64,000 bases of DNA, taken from NCBI RefSeq assembly GCF_020097835.1, contig NZ_CP083666.1, positions 868,001 to 932,000 of the forward strand, read 5' to 3'. The stretch comes from Haloprofundus halobius (lineage in GTDB: Archaea; Halobacteriota; Halobacteria; Halobacteriales; Haloferacaceae). The notes beneath the pieces were generated by a model, which searched no databases, was not told the origin of the DNA, and saw only the letters and a list, made by a program, of their open reading frames with translations. Every line of letters starts with the position of its first letter. Positions within the stretch are counted from its first letter, which is position 1. A program made the position numbers and the translations under genes. This document shows positions 60,294-64,000 of the stretch, piece by piece.

Positions 60294-62126
60294 ATGTGTA
60301 CATCCGCCGATATCACGGTCGTGATCGGACGTATTCGACGGACCGTCGTCACCCTCCTCGCGGCACTTCTCCTCGTCTCGTCGGCCGGCGTCGGCGTCGC
60401 CGGGGGGTCGTCGTCTCCGGAGGCCGCCCTCGCGGCACCACACCAATCGGTGGCCGGGACGTCCGCCGCGGACGCGGCGTCCGCGGCATCCGTCGACGGC
60501 GTCGGCGTCGAACAACGGGTTCACCTCTCGAACGGTTCGGACTCCGGGACGGTGACCGCCGAGGTGACCTACCGCCTCGCCGAGGAGACATCCGCGCTCG
60601 AACTCCGGTTCGACGCGCCCTCGAACGTCACCGTCGTCGAGGCGAACGGGTTCGAGCGGGTCGAACCCGGCGTCTATCGGTGGACCGGCGAGAGTCGGCG
60701 GCCGACGCTGACGTTCGAGCGCTCGGTGAGCGAGACGACCCTCGACCACCGCGGCGCGGGCGTCGACGCCGGGGCGTGGGCCGCCGTCGACGTGCGTCGG
60801 TTCCTCCCCTCCATCCGCGGCACGACCGCCGGAGCGACGGGTGTCTCGACGCCGACAAGTGTCGAGGGGCCGGGCTACGCGACGCCGACGTTCGCGTATC
60901 TCGGCCCGGTGGAGACGTACAACCGCAGCGTCGACGGCGAGCGAGTCACGCTCGTCGTCCCCGAGGCGGCGTCGATGGCGTCGGAGCCGTCAGCGGTGCT
61001 CGCGTCTGTTTCATCGGCCGCCGAGCGGTTGCCGGCGGGCGACCACGACCGGGCGTACCTGTTCGCGATTCCCTCGGCGCACGTCCGGACGACCGCCGGC
61101 GGACTGAGCTTCGAGGGGGGCGAGACGGCGTGGGTCCGCGACGACGCCTCGGTCGAAGCCGGCGCGAACGTCTGGGTCCACGAGTACGTCCACCTGCGGC
61201 AGTCGTTCCGAACGACGCCCGAGATGGAGTGGTTCCGTGAGGCGAGCGCCGAGTACTACGCCAGCTATCTCCCCCTTCAGTCGGGAGACGTTCCGTTCGA
61301 GCGGTTTCGGGCGACGGTGAGCACCGAAGCGCACGCCGACGCCGTGCTCTCCTCCCCGTCGAACTGGTCGAGTCCCCTCGTGCCCTACCGGAAGGGCACA
61401 CGTACGCTGGCGTCGCTCGACGCGTCGATTCACGGCGCCACCGACGGCGAGCGGACGCTGACGACGGTGTTCGAGCGGGTGAACGCCCACGACGGGACCG
61501 TCGACTACGAGACGTTCCGCGCGATAGTCGTCGACGTCTCAAACGAGTCGGTGGCGGCCGACCTCGACCGACACGTCCAGTCGACGGCGGCACCGAACGT
61601 CTCGGACCGACCGCACGCCTACACCCAGTATCCGGGCGACGACCCCGACGACGACGGCCTCACGAACGCCGAGGAGCGGGCGGCCGGGACGCATCCGTTC
61701 GTCGCCGACACCGACGGCGACGGCATCCCCGACGGCGAGGAACGACGACAGGGGACGGACCCGACTACTGCCGACGTCGAAGCGGAGTCGACGCCCACGG
61801 AGAACGACGAGAGCGACGAAGAGACCGACAGTAACGACGAGACCGATGACAGCGGGGAGACCGACGGGAGTGACGGCGGCGGTGGCACTGATAGTGACGG
61901 TGACGACGAGAGTAACGACGGCGACATCGACACCGACGACGACGGACTCTCCGATGCCGAGGAACGGGACCTCGGGACCGACCCGACCGACGCCGACACC
62001 GACGGCGACGGCTACGACGACGGTCGGGAAGTGGCGGCCGGGACGGACCCGACCGAACCGACGGGGACGGCGGCGTTCTGGGTCGCGCGGGTGTTCGCGT
62101 CGTTAAAGTCGCTCGTATCGGTATGA
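60294..62126 (+). CDS. Exported zinc metallopeptidase with Ca-binding repeats
   Basis: A 610-residue protein. The signal peptide spans about 10-35; an alternative GTG start at 60321 would place it more normally at the N-terminus. A beta domain at about 65-150 precedes a gluzincin-like peptidase domain with His296-Glu-Tyr-Val-His300 and a candidate third ligand Glu316 in Arg-Glu-Ala-Ser-Ala-Glu-Tyr-Tyr, so the active site looks complete. From about 430 onward come Asp-x-Asp-x-Asp-Gly calcium-type repeats interrupted by an acidic Asp/Glu/Gly/Ser stretch, ending in a short hydrophobic segment (Ala-Phe-Trp-Val-Ala-Arg-Val). Substrate unknown; it probably acts on surface proteins. Confidence 0.87.
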   Translation: MCTSADITVVIGRIRRTVVTLLAALLLVSSAGVGVAGGSSSPEAALAAPHQSVAGTSAADAASAASVDGVGVEQRVHLSNGSDSGTVTAEVTYRLAEETSALELRFDAPSNVTVVEANGFERVEPGVYRWTGESRRPTLTFERSVSETTLDHRGAGVDAGAWAAVDVRRFLPSIRGTTAGATGVSTPTSVEGPGYATPTFAYLGPVETYNRSVDGERVTLVVPEAASMASEPSAVLASVSSAAERLPAGDHDRAYLFAIPSAHVRTTAGGLSFEGGETAWVRDDASVEAGANVWVHEYVHLRQSFRTTPEMEWFREASAEYYASYLPLQSGDVPFERFRATVSTEAHADAVLSSPSNWSSPLVPYRKGTRTLASLDASIHGATDGERTLTTVFERVNAHDGTVDYETFRAIVVDVSNESVAADLDRHVQSTAAPNVSDRPHAYTQYPGDDPDDDGLTNAEERAAGTHPFVADTDGDGIPDGEERRQGTDPTTADVEAESTPTENDESDEETDSNDETDDSGETDGSDGGGGTDSDGDDESNDGDIDTDDDGLSDAEERDLGTDPTDADTDGDGYDDGREVAAGTDPTEPTGTAAFWVARVFASLKSLVSV

Positions 62127-62228
62127 TTCGCGTCGTCGAAATCGCTCGCGTCGGCGTCGATTTAGTTGGTTGTCTCGCGTCCGCGCATACTCGTGAGCGT
62201 AGAGGAGAGGTCAGTAGAATGCGGAAAC

Positions 62229-62558
62229 TCAGTCGCCTACGTTGTCCGCACCGGTGCGGAGCGGTCGTACCGCGACCGTTTCGGGAGAGACGATGACTTC
62301 ACAGCCGCTGAACGAGAAGATGAACTGTCCTTCCGTTGGCGGTGACCCCGTCGTACTCTCGGTGAACAGGTCGTCGAGGGCGTCGGGGTCGACCACGCCG
62401 TACAGTTGGTCGAGTTCCAGGGGGTCGCAGTCGGTCGTCGTCGCAACGGCCCTGACTACTGCTTCGCTGACCGATTCACCGGCGGCGGAGAACGTCTGAT
62501 ACGACTCTTCGGTTGCTCCGTTCGAAGAGACTCCGAGATCGTCTGCGTAATCAGTCAT
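62229..62558 (-). CDS. HalOD1 output-domain protein (second)
   Basis: A 109-residue protein consisting largely of a HalOD1 domain (Val-Ser-Glu-Ala-Val-Val-Arg-Ala-Val-Ala, Leu-Tyr-Gly-Val-Val-Asp-Pro-Asp-Ala, Phe-Ile-Phe-Ser-Phe-Ser-Gly-Cys). The order of helix, loop and beta pair is like that at 58473-58895, but it has only a short N-terminal extension. It stands alone with about 100 bp to the metallopeptidase gene, convergent. Likely signalling output; partner unknown. Confidence 0.88.
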   Translation of the reverse strand: MTDYADDLGVSSNGATEESYQTFSAAGESVSEAVVRAVATTTDCDPLELDQLYGVVDPDALDDLFTESTTGSPPTEGQFIFSFSGCEVIVSPETVAVRPLRTGADNVGD

Positions 62559-62934
62559 GTTATCACGGACCGCCAGATACTCTCATACACGGTAGTCTCG
62601 GTGGTAGCCCTAAGCAGTTGTGGTGACCACGTTCGCTGATAGTTCAGGTTTATCAACATTTCTGTATAATCGAAACGCGTCGAGCGGTGGGACACCGGAG
62701 TGGAGAACACGAGAGTTGAGAATACTGGAGTGGAGAACACCGGCGCAGCGGAACGCCGAGGTGGAAAACACCGAGGCGAAGAGCGGACCCGCCCGTGGCG
62801 TGACCCAGTGGCGTGACCCATCCAACCGGTCCGCGCCGTACCGGTTTGGAAGAGAAAGTTCGGCGAGCGCACGAGCGGAAGAGCGAAAGTCGAAACCGGC
62901 AGCGATGTTGTTCCCATAAGCAGAACAGGCTAAA
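62559..62934. other. Intergenic region with minisatellite
   Basis: About 375 bp holding the 15-bp repeat array described separately and a second short direct repeat GTGGCGTGACCCA near 62795-62820. Coding readings through the array are repetitive and not believable. Confidence 0.5.
62695..62783. repeat. 15-bp tandem repeat array
   Basis: Six units with consensus CYGGAGTGGAGAACA: 62695-62709, 62710-62724, 62725-62739, 62740-62755 (16 bp, degenerate), 62756-62770 and a partial unit to 62783. The first and third units are nearly identical. They lie in non-coding DNA upstream of the copper-protein gene. Confidence 0.7.
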
Positions 62935-62937
62935 ATG
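62930..62937 (+). promoter_or_regulatory. TATA-like box of the Cys-rich protein gene
   Basis: CTAAAATG, 22-29 nt before the ATG at 62959. Leaderless spacing that favours this start over the ATG at 62935. Confidence 0.45.
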
Positions 62938-62958
62938 TCGACGTTGACCATACTGTGC

Positions 62959-63306
62959 ATGGCGCTTCAACAGATCACACATCTGTCCGACGAACAGCGC
63001 GACTGCCTCGACAACTGCCTCGAAGCCACACAGGCGTGCGAGTGGTGCGCCGACGAGTGCATCGACGAGGGCGAAGGGATGGAGCGGTGTATCCGTCTCT
63101 GCCGGGACGTCGCCGACGTGGCGTCGATGCACGCACGATTCATGGCGCGGAGTTCGTCGTACAGCGACGACCTCGCCGCCGTCTGTGCCGACGCCTGCGA
63201 GGAGTGCGCCGACGAGTGCGCCCAACACGACCACGAACACTGCCAGGTGTGCGCCGACGTGCTCCGCGACTGTGCGGAGTCCTGTCGGAACATGGCCTCG
63301 GCGTAG
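62959..63306 (+). CDS. Four-helix Cys-rich copper-storage-like protein
   Basis: A 115-residue protein with 15 cysteines, spaced in Cys-x3-Cys and Cys-x2-Cys patterns along predicted helices (Arg-Asp-Cys-Leu-Asp-Asn-Cys, Glu-Ala-Cys-like, Cys-Ala-Asp-Glu-Cys, Cys-Ala-Asp-Ala-Cys-Glu-Glu-Cys). This is the layout of the Csp/DUF326 family of four-helix bundles that hold many Cu(I) ions inside the bundle. It has no signal peptide, as in the cytoplasmic Csp3-like members. A role in copper storage is inferred from the family. No copper pump or regulator gene is adjacent. Confidence 0.85.
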   Translation: MALQQITHLSDEQRDCLDNCLEATQACEWCADECIDEGEGMERCIRLCRDVADVASMHARFMARSSSYSDDLAAVCADACEECADECAQHDHEHCQVCADVLRDCAESCRNMASA

Positions 63307-63471
63307 AACCGGCGCGCAAGACGACGTGTCGACTGCGGTCGACACCGAAATCGAGGCGGTCGAACCACACTATTTTTCGTTCTGAATCGGGAGACGGAAC
63401 GCCGACGTGTCCGCGAGTAGACGCGTTCTCGGCCGTAATCCATCCCCAGTCGGAGAGAATGGGCACAACGG

Positions 63472-63477
63472 ATAAAT
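63472..63477 (+). promoter_or_regulatory. TATA-like box of the last gene
   Basis: ATAAAT, 24-29 nt before the ATG at 63501, leaderless spacing. Confidence 0.5.
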
Positions 63478-63500
63478 CACCACTCCCCGATGACCTATCC

Positions 63501-64000
63501 ATGGCCGGACGGATTAGTCTCCGAGTTGTCTTTGTCGCCCTCATCACACTCTCCGTACTCGCGGTCGGATTCGGATACGCGTCGTCGGCGACCGAGTCCA
63601 CGTTCGAGAGCAACCTCGACGGTGACAGCGTCGTCGACCCGAGCGCCCAAATCGCACCAGAGTCCGACGGCATCACCGTCGTCGCCACCGACTCGAACTC
63701 CTGGCGCGGCGAGAGCGCCGACGGACCGCGGGCGCGCGCCGAACTGGTCGCGTTCAACCCGAACGGGTCGACGCTGTACTACAACGACACCCACACGCGG
63801 TACTGGGACGTCGACCCCGTCGAAGGGACCGACGCGACGGTCGAGTATCTGTACGCCGACCACCTCGAACCGGACGAGTGTCCCGACGAGTGGGACGCCT
63901 CCGAACTCGGCGTCGACCAGGAGACGCTGGACACGTACGTCGAGGCGCACAGCGGCGTCAACGCCTGTACGGAGAACGGCATCGAGCGCGTGAACCTGAC
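63501..64000 (+). CDS. ASST-like exported protein, truncated by the window end
   Basis: The first 166 residues of a longer protein that runs off the window. A signal anchor lies at about 7-28 (Val-Val-Phe-Val-Ala-Leu-Ile-Thr-Leu-Ser-Val-Leu). The following segment resembles the N-terminal part of haloarchaeal arylsulfotransferase (ASST)-like beta-propeller proteins: Val-Ala-Thr-Asp-Ser, Val-Ala-Phe-Asn-Pro-Asn-Gly-Ser, and Tyr-Trp-Asp-Val-Asp-Pro. Cys residues near 130 and 156 may form a disulphide. The catalytic region is not in the window, so activity cannot be judged. Confidence 0.7.
   Translation, partial: MAGRISLRVVFVALITLSVLAVGFGYASSATESTFESNLDGDSVVDPSAQIAPESDGITVVATDSNSWRGESADGPRARAELVAFNPNGSTLYYNDTHTRYWDVDPVEGTDATVEYLYADHLEPDECPDEWDASELGVDQETLDTYVEAHSGVNACTENGIERVNL

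Overview
The window is chromosomal DNA from a halophilic archaeon of the class Halobacteria, probably near Haloferax, Halogeometricum or their relatives. The signs are high GC content, very acidic predicted proteins, GTG starts, Tat-type lipoprotein signals, leaderless TATA promoters and many families known mainly from haloarchaea (DUF7344 and HalOD1 regulators, Bat-type HTH proteins, a DUF5786-like small protein).

Layout. 0-11.3 kb is a housekeeping and stress block: a DJ-1/PfpI protein, two superoxide dismutases in tandem, a thyX-folA pair, a proteasome alpha subunit, a MOSC protein, an SDR, a predicted beta-propeller membrane protein and an amidohydrolase. 11.4-21 kb holds two membrane-tethered winged-helix regulators (one with calcium-binding-type repeats outside the cell), tRNA-Glu with a duplicated 3' end, a rhodanese lipoprotein, convergent glmM and glmS, and a DUF7344 regulator. 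21.8-43.8 kb is a surface-polysaccharide locus: nucleotide-sugar dehydrogenase, four glycosyltransferases, a polytopic GT-C-like protein, an AsnB-like protein, DUF1616 and DUF457 membrane proteins, a polysaccharide-deacetylase lipoprotein, a Wzx-like flippase with a Glu-Thr repeat tail, two exported beta-helix paralogues on either side of it, and a Bat-type HTH regulator. 44-52.5 kb returns to general metabolism plus a tyrosine recombinase, a subtilase and a surface protein. 52.5-64 kb holds a ParA module with repeated palindromic sites, a LOV-PAS-GAF-HTH regulator, several DUF7344 and HalOD1 proteins, a SWIM protein, a Ca-repeat metallopeptidase, a Cys-rich copper-storage-like protein and a truncated ASST-like gene at the end.

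How the genes may work together. glmM and glmS feed amino sugar to glycan synthesis, the dehydrogenase makes a uronic acid nucleotide sugar, the glycosyltransferases assemble, the flippase exports, and the deacetylase and beta-helix proteins act outside the cell.

Most unusual observation. glmS, a GT4 gene, the flippase gene and the Bat-type regulator gene each have a TATA-like box, then an ATG 29-33 nt downstream that opens a short leader ORF, whose stop codon lies at or within a few bases of the main start codon. The polysaccharide operon at 21.9 kb has a related arrangement with a hairpin and a Shine-Dalgarno site. This suggests translationally coupled leader peptides controlling cell-surface glycan genes. 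It is inference from sequence only, and chance overlap in GC-rich DNA has to be excluded.
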